In this document: positions 43,607 to 52,659 of the stretch, in pieces | Position numbering within the stretch: the stretch's first letter is position 1 | Layout: the number at the start of each line of letters is the position of its first letter | Assembly (NCBI RefSeq): GCF_004332155.1 | Contig: NZ_SJDV01000004.1 | Span: forward strand, 248,001 to 312,000 | DNA from: Gramella sp. KN1008 | Lineage (GTDB): Bacteria; Bacteroidota; Bacteroidia; Flavobacteriales; Flavobacteriaceae | DNA length: 64,000 nt | Direction of reading: 5' to 3' | Program-made: the position numbers and the translations under genes | Notes under the pieces: generated by a model | Told to the model about the DNA's origin: nothing | The model's database searches: none | The model's input: the letters and a program-made list of their open reading frames with translations, nothing else

Positions 43607-46600
43607 TTGAGAAATATCATTAATTACTTCATAAAGTTTAAGGTTGCTGTCAACGTGGTGATCATGGCTTTTGTGATTTTCGGGATCATAGGGGTTATGA
43701 ACATGAAATCATCGTTCTTTCCCTTACAGGAATCCAGAATTATAAACATTAGTATTGCCTATCCCGGATCTGCGCCTGAAGAGATAGAAGAAGGAATAAT
43801 TCTGAAAATCGAAGATAATCTTAAAGGCCTGGAAGGTATAGATCGGGTGACCTCTGTTGCCAGAGAGAGTGGCGGGTCTATTACGGTAGAGATAGAAAGA
43901 GGCGAGAATATTGACGCGATGCTTACCGAGGTGAAGAACGCGGTAGATCGTGTGCCTACCTTTCCGGGAGGAATGGAACCACTGGTGGTCTCTAAGCAGG
44001 AATTTGTTAGGGAAACTATCAGTTTTGCTGTAAGCGGGGAGAATGTGCCTCTTGCTACTTTAAAAAGGATAAGTCAGCAAATAGAGAATGACCTTCGATT
44101 ACTTGACGGCGTTTCCCAGATAGAGATCTCCGGGTTTCCACAGGAAGAAATAGAAATAGCAGTTAGCCAGAATGATCTGCTCGCCTACAATCTTAGCTTT
44201 GAACAGGTAGCGGAGGCCGTAAGAGGTTCCAATATTCTTTCTACTGGCGGAACTATTAAGACAGATGCCGAAGATTATCTTATAAGGGCTAATAACCGGG
44301 CTTATTATGCCGATGCTTTAAATGATATTGTACTTAAATCGGATGCCAGCGGGGAGATCATAAAGCTGGGAGATGTCGCAGTTGTAAGAGATCAGTTCTC
44401 TGAAACTCCAAATGCTCTCTATTTTAATGGGAATGTCGCTGTTAATGTGTCCATAAGCAACACCAATAGTGAAGATCTGCTTTCTACTGCAGAAAAGATC
44501 AATGAATATATAGAAGAATTTAATCAGAAGAACAGCAATGTACAGTTGGATGTGGTGAGCGATGCATCCATCACTCTTGGACAACGAACCCAGTTACTCC
44601 TTGAAAATGGCTTCATGGGAATCCTGCTGGTTTTGTTCTTTCTGTCGCTTTTTCTGAATCTACGTCTCGCATTCTGGGTGGCCTTCGGACTTCCAGTAGC
44701 CTTTTTAGGGATGTTCATTTTCGCCGGATCACTGGGAGTGACGATTAACGTACTCTCCTTATTTGGGATGATCATCGTAATAGGTATCCTGGTAGATGAC
44801 GGTATTGTGATTTCCGAAAATATTTATCAGCATTCTGAAATGGGGAAAAACCCCATTCGAGCGGCGGTAGATGGTACCATGGAAGTGGTGCCGCCAATCC
44901 TATCGGCAATTATTACAACGATCCTGGCCTTTTCAACTTTCCTGTTTCTTGATAGTCGAATAGGGGAATTTTTTGGAGAGGTTTCCACAGTTGTTATTTT
45001 GACCCTGGGGATCTCTCTGATAGAAGCACTAATAATCTTGCCGGCACACATCGCTCATTCAAAGGCATTGCGCAAAACCGAAACCAATGGAAGGCCTAAA
45101 AAAGGTTTGGGTAAATTCTTCCAACAAATGCGTAAGATAAATGCTCTGGGAGACCGTATTATGGTGTATATGAGAGACAGGATCTACAGTCCTGTGCTCA
45201 GGTTTGTTCTTACCCAGCAGGTTTTGGCTTTTGCCATTCTGGCTACGGTACTTATCCTCACGATTGGTGCGATAGGGGGTAACTGGATAAGGATCACACT
45301 TTTTCCAAGTATTGCCAGTGACAGAGTTAGTATAGATCTTCTGATGCCTGAAGGGGTAAATCCGCAAAGAACGGATTCCATAATAAGTATGGTTGAGGCT
45401 GCCGCATGGAGGGTGAATGAAGAATATACTGAAAAGCAAACCGGCAATAAACAGGTAGTCGAAAATATTATCAAACGGGTTGGTCCCGGTAATAACAAAG
45501 CTTCCTTGCAGGTGAACCTGTTACCAGGAGAAGAAAGGGATTTCAGTTCTCCCGAGATCACGAATTCTATACGGGATGAAGTAGGCCCGGTATATGGAGT
45601 GGAAAGCCTTACGTTTGGTTCCGGAGGGAATTTTGGTGGTTCTCCAATTTCCGTATCTCTTTTGGGAAATAATATGAATGAACTTGAGGCCGCCAAGGAA
45701 GAACTGAAAGAAAATTTTGAAAACAATTCCCTGCTGAAAGATGTTACCGATAGCGACCCCAAGGGGATTAAAGAGATCAATGTTAAACTAAAGGATAATG
45801 CTTATGCACTTGGTCTGGATCTGGGTTCTGTGATGAGGCAGATAAGGAACGGGTTCTTTGGTGCTCAGGCACAACGTTTTCAACGTGGCCAGGATGAGAT
45901 TAGGGTATGGGTGCGATATAACCGTGAGAACAGGTCTTCTATCAACGATCTGGATGAGATGCGTTTGATTACCCCTTATGGGCAACGGGTGCCTTTTGAT
46001 GAGATCGCTAACTATGAGATCGTACGGGGAACCGAATCCATAAGTCACCTCGACGGAATGAGGGAAATTAGGGTCTCAGCAGATATGGAAGACCCTAACG
46101 GAAGTTCTACGGAAATTCTTGAGGATATTAGAGCGAATGTGATTCCACCTATCCTTGAAAAATATCCGAGCATTACTGTTTCTTACGAAGGCCAGAATAG
46201 GGAAGCTTCAAAACTAAGCAGTTCCGCAGCTAAGGTGATCCCTATCATTCTTTTCCTTATCTATGCTACGATCGCATTTACTTTTAGAAGTTACAGTCAG
46301 CCGTTCCTTCTAATGATCATGATACCTTTTAGTGTGATAGGTGTGGCCTGGGGACACTGGTTGCACAATTTTCCTATAAATGTGCTTTCGGCATTAGGGA
46401 TTATTGCCCTTGTAGGTATTATGGTGAACGATGGTCTGGTGCTAATAGGTAAGTATAATGGTTTTCTGAAAAACGGAATGGATTTCAAGAAAGCCCTGTA
46501 TGAAGCCGGTCGTTCGAGGTTCAGAGCTATCTTTCTTACCTCTCTGACCACTATTGCCGGACTCGCGCCACTATTACTGGAAAAATCCAGACAGGCTCAA

Positions 46601-46810
46601 TTCCTTAAACCGATGGCCATCTCCATTTCATACGGGATCGCTGTGGCGACCATACTCACTTTACTTCTGTTACCTCTGCTTATTTCAATAAGCAATAGTA
46701 TAAAGGTTGGAGGTCACTGGTTAAAAACAGGAAAAAAGCCTACCAAAGAAGAAATGGAAAGAGCTATTAAAGAGAAAAAAGAATCAGCTTCGCATGAAAA
46801 TATCAAATAG
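43607..46810 (+). CDS. RND efflux permease
   Basis: This 1067-residue inner-membrane pump has the RND plan of 12 helices and two large periplasmic loops. The N-terminal IIGVMNMKSSFFPLQESRIINIS and SIAYPGSAPEEIEEGI are typical of AcrB/MdtB-type transporters, as are GMIIVIGILVDDGIVISENI and its second-half copy GIIALVGIMVNDGLVLIGKYN. The start is TTG at 43607, 12 bp after the adaptor stop; no ATG fits. It overlaps the TolC gene by 17 bp. The substrate is unknown. Confidence 0.94.
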   Translation: MRNIINYFIKFKVAVNVVIMAFVIFGIIGVMNMKSSFFPLQESRIINISIAYPGSAPEEIEEGIILKIEDNLKGLEGIDRVTSVARESGGSITVEIERGENIDAMLTEVKNAVDRVPTFPGGMEPLVVSKQEFVRETISFAVSGENVPLATLKRISQQIENDLRLLDGVSQIEISGFPQEEIEIAVSQNDLLAYNLSFEQVAEAVRGSNILSTGGTIKTDAEDYLIRANNRAYYADALNDIVLKSDASGEIIKLGDVAVVRDQFSETPNALYFNGNVAVNVSISNTNSEDLLSTAEKINEYIEEFNQKNSNVQLDVVSDASITLGQRTQLLLENGFMGILLVLFFLSLFLNLRLAFWVAFGLPVAFLGMFIFAGSLGVTINVLSLFGMIIVIGILVDDGIVISENIYQHSEMGKNPIRAAVDGTMEVVPPILSAIITTILAFSTFLFLDSRIGEFFGEVSTVVILTLGISLIEALIILPAHIAHSKALRKTETNGRPKKGLGKFFQQMRKINALGDRIMVYMRDRIYSPVLRFVLTQQVLAFAILATVLILTIGAIGGNWIRITLFPSIASDRVSIDLLMPEGVNPQRTDSIISMVEAAAWRVNEEYTEKQTGNKQVVENIIKRVGPGNNKASLQVNLLPGEERDFSSPEITNSIRDEVGPVYGVESLTFGSGGNFGGSPISVSLLGNNMNELEAAKEELKENFENNSLLKDVTDSDPKGIKEINVKLKDNAYALGLDLGSVMRQIRNGFFGAQAQRFQRGQDEIRVWVRYNRENRSSINDLDEMRLITPYGQRVPFDEIANYEIVRGTESISHLDGMREIRVSADMEDPNGSSTEILEDIRANVIPPILEKYPSITVSYEGQNREASKLSSSAAKVIPIILFLIYATIAFTFRSYSQPFLLMIMIPFSVIGVAWGHWLHNFPINVLSALGIIALVGIMVNDGLVLIGKYNGFLKNGMDFKKALYEAGRSRFRAIFLTSLTTIAGLAPLLLEKSRQAQFLKPMAISISYGIAVATILTLLLLPLLISISNSIKVGGHWLKTGKKPTKEEMERAIKEKKESASHENIK

Positions 46811-48125
46811 TCTAATTCTTATTTTAGTCATATTTTTCTCCTTCTCAGGCTGGTCTCAGCAACCGGTGCTGACCAAAGATGAAGTGATAGCCAGGGCTCT
46901 GGAGGAGAACTTTGGAATAAAACTGGCTCGCAATGAGGTTGAGATCGCAGACAACAATCAGAGCATTTGGAACTCAGGTTACCTCCCCAGTCTTACCGGA
47001 CAGGCTGGTACAAATTATGATATCAACGACCGGCTTACAGAGCCAGATGGAAGAGACGTAGTAGATCAAAAGGATATTGAGAATACACGTTATAATGCTT
47101 CTGTAAACCTTGATTATACCCTTTTTGATGGTCTGGGTCGTTATTACAATTATCAGAGCCTTAAAGAACAGTATGATCTCTCCCAGCTGGAAGCCAGGGA
47201 AACCATTGAAAATACTATTCTACAGATCATGAGCGTCTACTATGAGGTTGCACGTCTCACTGAAAATGTGGATGTACTTGAGGAAAGTCTGGCGATCTCC
47301 CAGAACAGGGTGACAAGGGCTGCATATCAGTTCCAGTACGGTCAGGCTAATAACCTGGTAGTACTTAACGCAAGAGTAGATGTGAATAATGACAGTATCG
47401 CCCTTATCGAGGCAGAGCAGCGACTTAGGAATACTAAACGGGATCTGAATGTTCTTCTGAACAGGGAAATAAGTTCAAATGAGTTCAGCGTGGATACCAC
47501 TGTGAACTTCATTTCTGAGCTGGAGCTGGAAAGTTTCGTTGATGAGGCTCAATTGAATAATGTATCACTGCTTCAGATAGAAAAGAACCTTGAAATAAGC
47601 GATTATGATATTAAGATCAACAAAGCGGGTTATCTGCCCACTTTAGGACTTACGGGTTCTTACGGATGGAACCGGAACGAGAGTGCGGCTACGGCCTTCT
47701 TTCCGGGATCTACTACCACGACTGATGGTTTCGCGGCAGGTCTTAGCCTGAGGTGGGATATTTTTGACGGAGGAAGAACCAATGTCCAGATAAAAAATTC
47801 TAAAATTCGTTATCAGAATCAGGAGATCCTGAAAGAACAGGTGCAAAATGAAGTGGAAAGAGATATCGCCAATGCCCTCGGAAACTATCGCAATAAGCTT
47901 TATATCCTGAATGTTCAGCAGGAAAACGTAGAAACGAATCTTGATAACTTTGCCCGTTCAGAAGAACAGTATAAGCTGGGAAGGATCACCTCGATAGAAT
48001 TCAGACAGGCGCAGATCAATCTTTTAGATGCGAGAACCAGTCTCAATCTGGCAAAATATGATGCTAAACTGGCAGAATTACAGGTGCTTCAGCTAACCGG
48101 TCAGCTACTCAATGTTGAATTATAA
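46794..48125 (+). CDS. TolC-family outer-membrane efflux protein
   Basis: This 443-residue protein has a signal peptide (MKISNSLILILVIFFSFSGWS) and two TolC/OEP repeats, with EARETIENTILQIMSVYYEVARL near 125 and QVQNEVERDIANALGNYRNKLY near 345, which build the coiled-coil tunnel. It completes the tripartite pump. It overlaps the permease gene and is followed 2 bp later by the CPXCG gene. Confidence 0.93.
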   Translation: MKISNSLILILVIFFSFSGWSQQPVLTKDEVIARALEENFGIKLARNEVEIADNNQSIWNSGYLPSLTGQAGTNYDINDRLTEPDGRDVVDQKDIENTRYNASVNLDYTLFDGLGRYYNYQSLKEQYDLSQLEARETIENTILQIMSVYYEVARLTENVDVLEESLAISQNRVTRAAYQFQYGQANNLVVLNARVDVNNDSIALIEAEQRLRNTKRDLNVLLNREISSNEFSVDTTVNFISELELESFVDEAQLNNVSLLQIEKNLEISDYDIKINKAGYLPTLGLTGSYGWNRNESAATAFFPGSTTTTDGFAAGLSLRWDIFDGGRTNVQIKNSKIRYQNQEILKEQVQNEVERDIANALGNYRNKLYILNVQQENVETNLDNFARSEEQYKLGRITSIEFRQAQINLLDARTSLNLAKYDAKLAELQVLQLTGQLLNVEL

Positions 48126-48127
48126 TT

Positions 48128-48310
48128 ATGTACGAGCATTTTTTTCAGTGTCCTTATTGCTGGGAAGAGATATCGGTTCTTCTTGATCCATCGGTTTCCC
48201 GTCAAACATATATTGAGGACTGTGAAGTCTGCTGCAGGCCTATCGAATTTCAGGTAGCTTTTGAAAATGCCGAACTTGTGGAGTTCAGAGCGAATGAGAT
48301 AGGACAATAA
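48128..48310 (+). CDS. CPXCG-motif small cysteine-rich protein
   Basis: This 60-residue protein has Cys8 and Cys11 (CPYC) and Cys32, Cys35, Cys36 (CEVCCRP), the plan of the CPXCG (PF14255-type) zinc-ribbon family of unknown role. It follows the TolC gene by 2 bp, so it is probably part of the efflux operon by readthrough. Confidence 0.85.
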   Translation: MYEHFFQCPYCWEEISVLLDPSVSRQTYIEDCEVCCRPIEFQVAFENAELVEFRANEIGQ

Positions 48311-48371
48311 TATCCTTATTTCGTATATCTATTTCTTAGGATAATTGCTATTTTTAAGTTTTATCTAAAAG

Positions 48372-48725
48372 ATGGCAATAAGTTTTGAGTTAGCAGATCA
48401 CGTGGTAGGTGTATTGGTAAACAAGGATGTTACCAAAGAATACCTTGATGAGATACATGAGCTTATCGATGAAAAGTTAAAGGAACATGACTTCATAAAC
48501 TTGTTTTGCGAGATCATGCCAGATAATAAGGTGTCGTTGAAATTACTACTTGAGAATATCAAATTTAAATTTGATCATTCCAATCAGATACAAAACCTTG
48601 CTATGGTGACAGATCTTGGGTGGGTACGTACTTTCATGGATATAGATAATTTCTTTGTTAGTACTGAAGTAAGATCTTTTGAGTTAAAAGACAGGCTTGA
48701 AGCCATTCAGTGGATTTCTCAATAA
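48372..48725 (+). CDS. SpoIIAA/STAS-like protein
   Basis: This 117-residue protein fits the SpoIIAA-like (PF11964-type) family, with a first beta strand then EIHELIDEKLKEHDFINLFCEI and the later LAMVTDLGWVRTFMDI. Members have a STAS-like fold and possible lipid or small-ligand binding; the function is not known. It lies 61 bp after the CPXCG gene. Confidence 0.75.
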   Translation: MAISFELADHVVGVLVNKDVTKEYLDEIHELIDEKLKEHDFINLFCEIMPDNKVSLKLLLENIKFKFDHSNQIQNLAMVTDLGWVRTFMDIDNFFVSTEVRSFELKDRLEAIQWISQ

Positions 48726-48741
48726 TTTTCCTGAAAAAAGT

Positions 48742-48773
48742 TTGGTGTAATACTAAATTCTATCTTATATTTG
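48742..48773 (+). promoter_or_regulatory. Promoter of initiator tRNA
   Basis: TTG (48742-48744), a 21-bp spacer and TATATTTG (48766-48773) match the Bacteroidota consensus. The stretch around the TTG (AAAAAAGTTTGGTG) is almost the same as that before tRNA-Asp (AAAAAAGGTTTGGTG). Confidence 0.8.
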
Positions 48774-48784
48774 CCGTCCAATAT

Positions 48785-48857
<73 letters not shown>

Positions 48858-48863
48858 CTAAGC

Positions 48864-48892
48864 AAAAAGCCACTCAATCGAGTGGCTTTTTT
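48864..48892 (+). terminator. Terminator of initiator tRNA
   Basis: AAAAAGCCACTC pairs with GAGTGGCTTTTT over an AATC loop. It resembles the hairpin at 50088 in stem sequence. Confidence 0.88.
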
Positions 48893-48979
48893 GTTATTCT
48901 AGTCTTTTACCCTTTCATTTTTTTGGTTCGCCATTATGAGGCAAATGTTAAAAGAAAAGTTAATTTGGGAAATAAATAT

Positions 48980-49774
48980 TTAGAAACGGTAACCAAGGGA
49001 GATCCCTGCGCGAACTCCTGCCCAAGGGCCATCAATATCAATTTTAGCTCCTTTCGAATCTACTTCGTAGGAAACTTCCGAAACTTTTCCCAAAAAAGAT
49101 TTTACAGATTCTAACTCATACCTTAAGGCCTCCTGTTCATTACTGGTTAAACCATCTTCCGCGACACCAATGATACCTCCTTTACTAGATCCGTAATGCG
49201 GGCCAATTATAAACCAGTCCAATACAATTCTTGAACCTAAATTAAACTGGCTGCCTATCTGTAATCCAAATGTATTACTGCTTATATCTCCATTAGTATT
49301 AACCATTTTCTCCCCTCCACCTTCAGCATTATAATAAATTTCTACATCATTTATTTCATACTTAGTATTCCTGTAGAACGGTGCGACATAAAAGCCTTTA
49401 CCGTAACCATTTCCTAAGTATATCCGTATTTCTGGGGTAAAGCTGGAATATCGTATACTGGAGTTTTGTATATATTTATTTATGTCCTCCTCTTCTATAG
49501 CTTCTACTAACATATCCTTCATAGGAAAGTCGCCTTTTGGAATTATAGAATAGGTCAATCCAGCAGAGAATGTCTTATTTAAAACTCGCTCATACTGGAA
49601 CTGGAAATTTCTGAAGGCCAGGCTGGTTAAAGAGAATTTTGTGATATTTTTGCGTGATTCATATGGGGTTCTTTCCTTCTCTAAATCCAGACCTTGCTTG
49701 GCTTGGTTGTTTGTTTGACAAATACTGAGGTTAGTAAATAAAAGAAATAGAATAAATGCTTGAATAGTTTTCAT
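48980..49774 (-). CDS. DUF3575-like outer-membrane beta-barrel protein
   Basis: This 264-residue protein has a signal peptide (about 1-20), then alternating amphipathic strands (FQFQYERVLNKTFSAGLTYS, GFYVAPFYRNTKYEI) and ends in aromatic Phe (GYRF), as expected for an outer-membrane barrel of the DUF3575 type. The function is unknown. Codon and base use are a little more AT-rich than the neighbours. Confidence 0.7.
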   Translation of the reverse strand: MKTIQAFILFLLFTNLSICQTNNQAKQGLDLEKERTPYESRKNITKFSLTSLAFRNFQFQYERVLNKTFSAGLTYSIIPKGDFPMKDMLVEAIEEEDINKYIQNSSIRYSSFTPEIRIYLGNGYGKGFYVAPFYRNTKYEINDVEIYYNAEGGGEKMVNTNGDISSNTFGLQIGSQFNLGSRIVLDWFIIGPHYGSSKGGIIGVAEDGLTSNEQEALRYELESVKSFLGKVSEVSYEVDSKGAKIDIDGPWAGVRAGISLGYRF

Positions 49775-50087
49775 TATAAAAAATTATTATTACCCAGCAA
49801 ACCTAACTCTTAGGCCTATGGGTTACAATACCCCTTAAATGGTATTTTACAGAAGAAAACTAGGCCGTCAATAAATTGATCAATAAAACTGGAGAAAGTT
49901 TTCCCAATAAACTAAAAGAAGAATTCCCGGCGAGAGAAGAAACCCTGGACAATAACGAAGAGGTTCTGTTAAGGCTGGAAAAGATCGAACCCGGTTTTAT
50001 TGAGTGGAGTAAAAACTTTTCATAGTAGACTAAGAGAATAATAAATCCATAAGAAATGAAAAGTAGCTTAAAAAGTTAAGTAATAAC
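49775..50087. other. Gap with a coding remnant
   Basis: This stretch carries a 53-codon open segment without a normal start (see the pseudogene entry) and otherwise nothing that I can support. Confidence 0.4.
49864..50025 (+). pseudogene. Possible 3' remnant of a gene
   Basis: The frame from 49864 to a TAG at 50023-50025 encodes 53 protein-like residues (amphipathic, for example LRLEKIEPGFIEWSKNFS), but it is closed upstream by a TAG and has no ATG; only a TTG at 49876 could start it. It may be the tail of a deleted gene or a small TTG-started gene. The family is not recognised. Confidence 0.35.
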
Positions 50088-50114
50088 AAAAGCCACTCGC
50101 AGAGTGGCTTTTTT
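50088..50114. terminator. Bidirectional terminator
   Basis: AAAAGCCACTC pairs with GAGTGGCTTTT over a 3-base loop; both sides have T-rich exits. It can end the minus-strand gene at 50147 and any plus-strand transcript from the remnant. Confidence 0.75.
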
Positions 50115-50146
50115 AATTCTGAAATCATAGAACTTTAATACTCGTT

Positions 50147-50575
50147 CTACTTTTTCAGTTGGACCATTTTATCATTCAGAGTAGGTGGAGGAATAATATT
50201 TCCGCTAAAATTTACCTGGTCAAAGTATTTTAAGAAACCGGCTTCTTTTGCCACCTTTTCAAGTTGGTCTGAACTTTTCTTGTCGGGAAACTTCCATACA
50301 GCCATAAACTGATAGTCCATTTTCTGTTCCCCGGAATTATTATTAACAGCTGTACCTAAAATTTCCGCACCGTTCTGCATGGTCTTCATGAGAACCGGAT
50401 TGATCTTGTTTTCAAAAAAATCTGTTCTCTGCTCGGCAGTTAATTTGTACCATTCTGGTTTCGCTTTCCATATCTCCGTTAAAATATAGCCATTCTCTGG
50501 CTTAGTATTCTCTTGTGCGCTGAGCACGGAAATACAGAAAAATGAAATACCTAAGAAAAAAAATAATTTCTTCAT
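50147..50575 (-). CDS. Secreted protein of unknown function
   Basis: This 142-residue protein has a Sec signal peptide (MKKLFFFLGISFFCISVLSAQ) and a small alpha/beta domain with GYILTEIWKAKPEWYKL and FMAVWKFPDK that looks like a ferredoxin-like, dimeric alpha-beta barrel. The ATG at 50575 is preferred over a longer frame because it starts the signal peptide. The function is unknown. Confidence 0.65.
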   Translation of the reverse strand: MKKLFFFLGISFFCISVLSAQENTKPENGYILTEIWKAKPEWYKLTAEQRTDFFENKINPVLMKTMQNGAEILGTAVNNNSGEQKMDYQFMAVWKFPDKKSSDQLEKVAKEAGFLKYFDQVNFSGNIIPPPTLNDKMVQLKK

Positions 50576-50954
50576 CTTAATGATTTTTAGTTGATAATTA
50601 GGAAAATAAATCGAGTAGGGATTTGTAAAAGTTATGAAAATAATGGGGTTTTTCAAAAAACCGGATTTTAGAAGCTAGTTTATATTAGCGAAGTCTTTGA
50701 TATGCAGATTTTATCCGTGAGTGGTATTTGCCGTTTTCAGTAAGAGGTTTTTTTCTTTTTTTAGGAAGAGCGCGAAATATCTGGTTTGAAAAAGTGCAGC
50801 AGAAGTTAGAGTATTAAGACTCCTCTTGAACCAGCTAAAAAAATAAGGCCTGGCCTGATGAGCATTATTGGGCAATAGAAGAATAATACTTAAATCGCAT
50901 TATCAAATTCATTTCGAATGATTTAGACTAAATAATTCGGAAATACCAGAATAA
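50576..50954. other. Gap with possible decayed coding fragments
   Basis: No intact gene is visible in these 379 bp. Short plus-strand segments read like protein ends (for example RARNIWFEKVQQKLEY then stop near 50770-50816, and KAWPDEHYWAIEE then stop near 50848-50887), which may be eroded genes. A hairpin of GGTTTTT type lies near 50650. Confidence 0.35.
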
Positions 50955-51215
50955 CTAATAATGAAAGAGATACTTTAGAAGCTCGGGCTTACAGGTGTAT
51001 TTGTCCAGAAGCTCACCTTCATTAAATGCTTTGAAACTGATCATTTCATCCTGTTCGGAAATTTCCACTTCTACAAAGAATCTTTGAACAGCATATAAAG
51101 CATAATTCTTATGCCATTCACTTCTATATTCAAGGATCTGGCCATTGTAGAAGGTGATTTCTTCTTTCTCGTTCTCCGGGAGCAGATTGAACTCTTTTAA
51201 GGTAATTAATTCCAT
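50955..51215 (-). CDS. Small protein of unknown function
   Basis: This 86-residue soluble protein is acidic, with no signal peptide. The segment YNGQILEYRSEWHKNYALYAVQRFFVEVEI suggests a beta-rich fold. I do not recognise the family. It stands alone between non-coding gaps; its ATG at 51215 is followed by a plausible coding pattern to the end. Confidence 0.6.
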   Translation of the reverse strand: MELITLKEFNLLPENEKEEITFYNGQILEYRSEWHKNYALYAVQRFFVEVEISEQDEMISFKAFNEGELLDKYTCKPELLKYLFHY

Positions 51216-51518
51216 TTTAGTAGGGTTTGATGGATTTTATAATCTTAATGGGAGGTGTTCGCTATTACACAAATCTGTTCTATGCAGTTAAAGATAAAGA
51301 GGTAATTTAACCCTGCGTCATAAATGGCTGTTAACTAATGTTTTATTTATGTTAATCGGATGAAATTGTTAACAGTGAAGATTTTCTTTGATAAATCCAG
51401 CAGCAAGTCAGAGACGTATATGAAACAGGTCTCATAGAGCTAATATTTTATGCGATAAAGCTAAGAGACCATCCTAAATAAAAATATATTTAACTCCTTC
51501 TTTGGTTAAGGGTATAAG
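51216..51518. other. Non-coding region ending in an orphan terminator
   Basis: No protein gene is seen here, yet a good plus-strand terminator follows at 51519. The region may encode a small RNA of up to about 250 bases; see findings. Confidence 0.4.
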
Positions 51519-51551
51519 GGGTCGATAGTGTAGGGCATCGGCCCTTTTTTT
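51519..51551 (+). terminator. Orphan terminator
   Basis: GGGTCGAT pairs with ATCGGCCC (one T-G pair) over a 10-base loop, followed by seven T. No plus-strand protein gene precedes it for over 1.4 kb. Confidence 0.7.
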
Positions 51552-51640
51552 ATTTTTTAAAGCTTATTATTTTCATAAATTGATAGTGAATTGTTTTAAA
51601 CCCTTATTTTTTGGAATAGATTCAGGATAAATTCCCAATA

Positions 51641-51733
51641 ATGGAAAATTTAGAATTGATAGGCCTTATAACGATCCTTGTCGTTGCCCTTATAGTTTTG
51701 TTTATTGTATTCAGGCATATGCGGAAGAAATAA
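51641..51733 (+). CDS. 30-residue single-pass membrane microprotein
   Basis: The ATG at 51641 opens a 30-codon frame ending in TAA. The product is MENLELIG, one hydrophobic helix of about 17 residues (LITILVVALIVLFIVF) and a basic end RHMRKK, the typical plan of a tiny inner-membrane peptide with its C terminus in the cytoplasm. An orphan terminator lies 90 bp upstream and an 11-bp perfect inverted repeat lies 20 bp downstream. The family is unknown. Confidence 0.5.
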   Translation: MENLELIGLITILVVALIVLFIVFRHMRKK

Positions 51734-51753
51734 GCCATTAGTGAATAGAATAG

Positions 51754-51780
51754 GAAAGGATCAGTAATCCTGATCCTTTC
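51754..51780. terminator. Inverted repeat between convergent genes
   Basis: GAAAGGATCAG and CTGATCCTTTC are perfect 11-bp arms around a 5-base loop. The T tract is weak on both sides, but its place between convergent genes suggests transcription termination. Confidence 0.5.
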
Positions 51781-51795
51781 GCCAATTGTAATGAT

Positions 51796-52269
51796 CTATT
51801 TAGACTTTGATGCCATATGCTTCATCATGGCATTGAACTCAGTCTTAAATTCTTCAAAATCCACCTGGTTTCCTTGTAATATCATACTCCAGTGCCGGGT
51901 CTGTGCCCCATGGGCAACCGCTTCCTGAATTTCTTCCTCGGTGGCGCCATAAGCTTTGGCCGCAGCGGTGTGGTAATAGATACAGTAATTACAGGGAATC
52001 TGAGAGGCAACAGCAAGCTGTAATAACTCACGATATTTTGGTGGGATCTTGCTTTCCGGGCTATTGAGCATTTTAAAATTATCCCATGCACCAGCCAGCG
52101 CATGGTCGGGGAAAACTTCGAACATTTTTGGAAACATTCCGAATTCTTCTTCAATTTCGGCCCTGGCCTTTTCATAAGGATTTGTGTCCTGGGCGTTTAA
52201 GGTCAATGAAACGAACAGAAGTGGTACAATGAGCAGTAGTTTAACCAGAGCTTTTCCTAAAGATTTCAT
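51796..52269 (-). CDS. Secreted AhpD-like / carboxymuconolactone decarboxylase family protein
   Basis: This 157-residue protein has an N-terminal signal peptide (about 1-27, ending TLNAQ) and an AhpD-type core with Cys93, Cys96 and His100 (IPCNYCIYYH) followed by GATEEEIQEAVAHGAQTRHW. AhpD-type proteins use this Cys pair in peroxide or disulfide chemistry; export makes a periplasmic redox role likely. The substrate is unknown. Confidence 0.85.
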   Translation of the reverse strand: MKSLGKALVKLLLIVPLLFVSLTLNAQDTNPYEKARAEIEEEFGMFPKMFEVFPDHALAGAWDNFKMLNSPESKIPPKYRELLQLAVASQIPCNYCIYYHTAAAKAYGATEEEIQEAVAHGAQTRHWSMILQGNQVDFEEFKTEFNAMMKHMASKSK

Positions 52270-52659
52270 GACTATATGTTTTAAAATTAATTTTTAAGTT
52301 CCGGTATTTTTTACTCAACCTAAATAGGTTAAAACCAGAAAATGTGGGTGTAGTTTGTTTTCTGTTAAAATTAGCTGTCAAAATACCTTCTTTTAGGTAT
52401 TTCCAGAACCTTTTCTTATTAGTACCTTGCACCAAGGATAATTCTTACGGTATACTACTTATTTGATTAATTTTATGTAGGGTAGAAATTTAATCTTATA
52501 AGTTTACTATTTACTGACTGATGGATTGTCAATACAAAACCTTTCAGCTCTCTGAAAGGTTTTTGTTTTTCAAACATTTCCAATCTTCTGCTTTCTTAAC
52601 CAATTTTTCAGAAAAGCTTTCAGCTAGAATCCTTAGCTTTATTATTTCAATATCAATTC
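52270..52659. other. Divergent intergenic region with leader hairpin
   Basis: These 390 bp separate the AhpD-like gene (minus) and mgtC (plus). The only strong structure is the terminator-like hairpin at 52536-52564. The AT-rich rest must hold the promoters. Confidence 0.5.
52536..52564 (+). terminator. Terminator-like hairpin in the mgtC leader
   Basis: AAAACCTTTCAG pairs perfectly with CTGAAAGGTTTT over CTCT, with more T after it. It lies 96 bp before mgtC and no plus-strand gene precedes it, so it may attenuate mgtC transcription. Confidence 0.55.

Noticed and set aside
45184..45780. 198-codon frame antisense to the RND permease
   Set aside because: The permease frame is fully supported by family motifs; the antisense frame lacks a recognisable domain.
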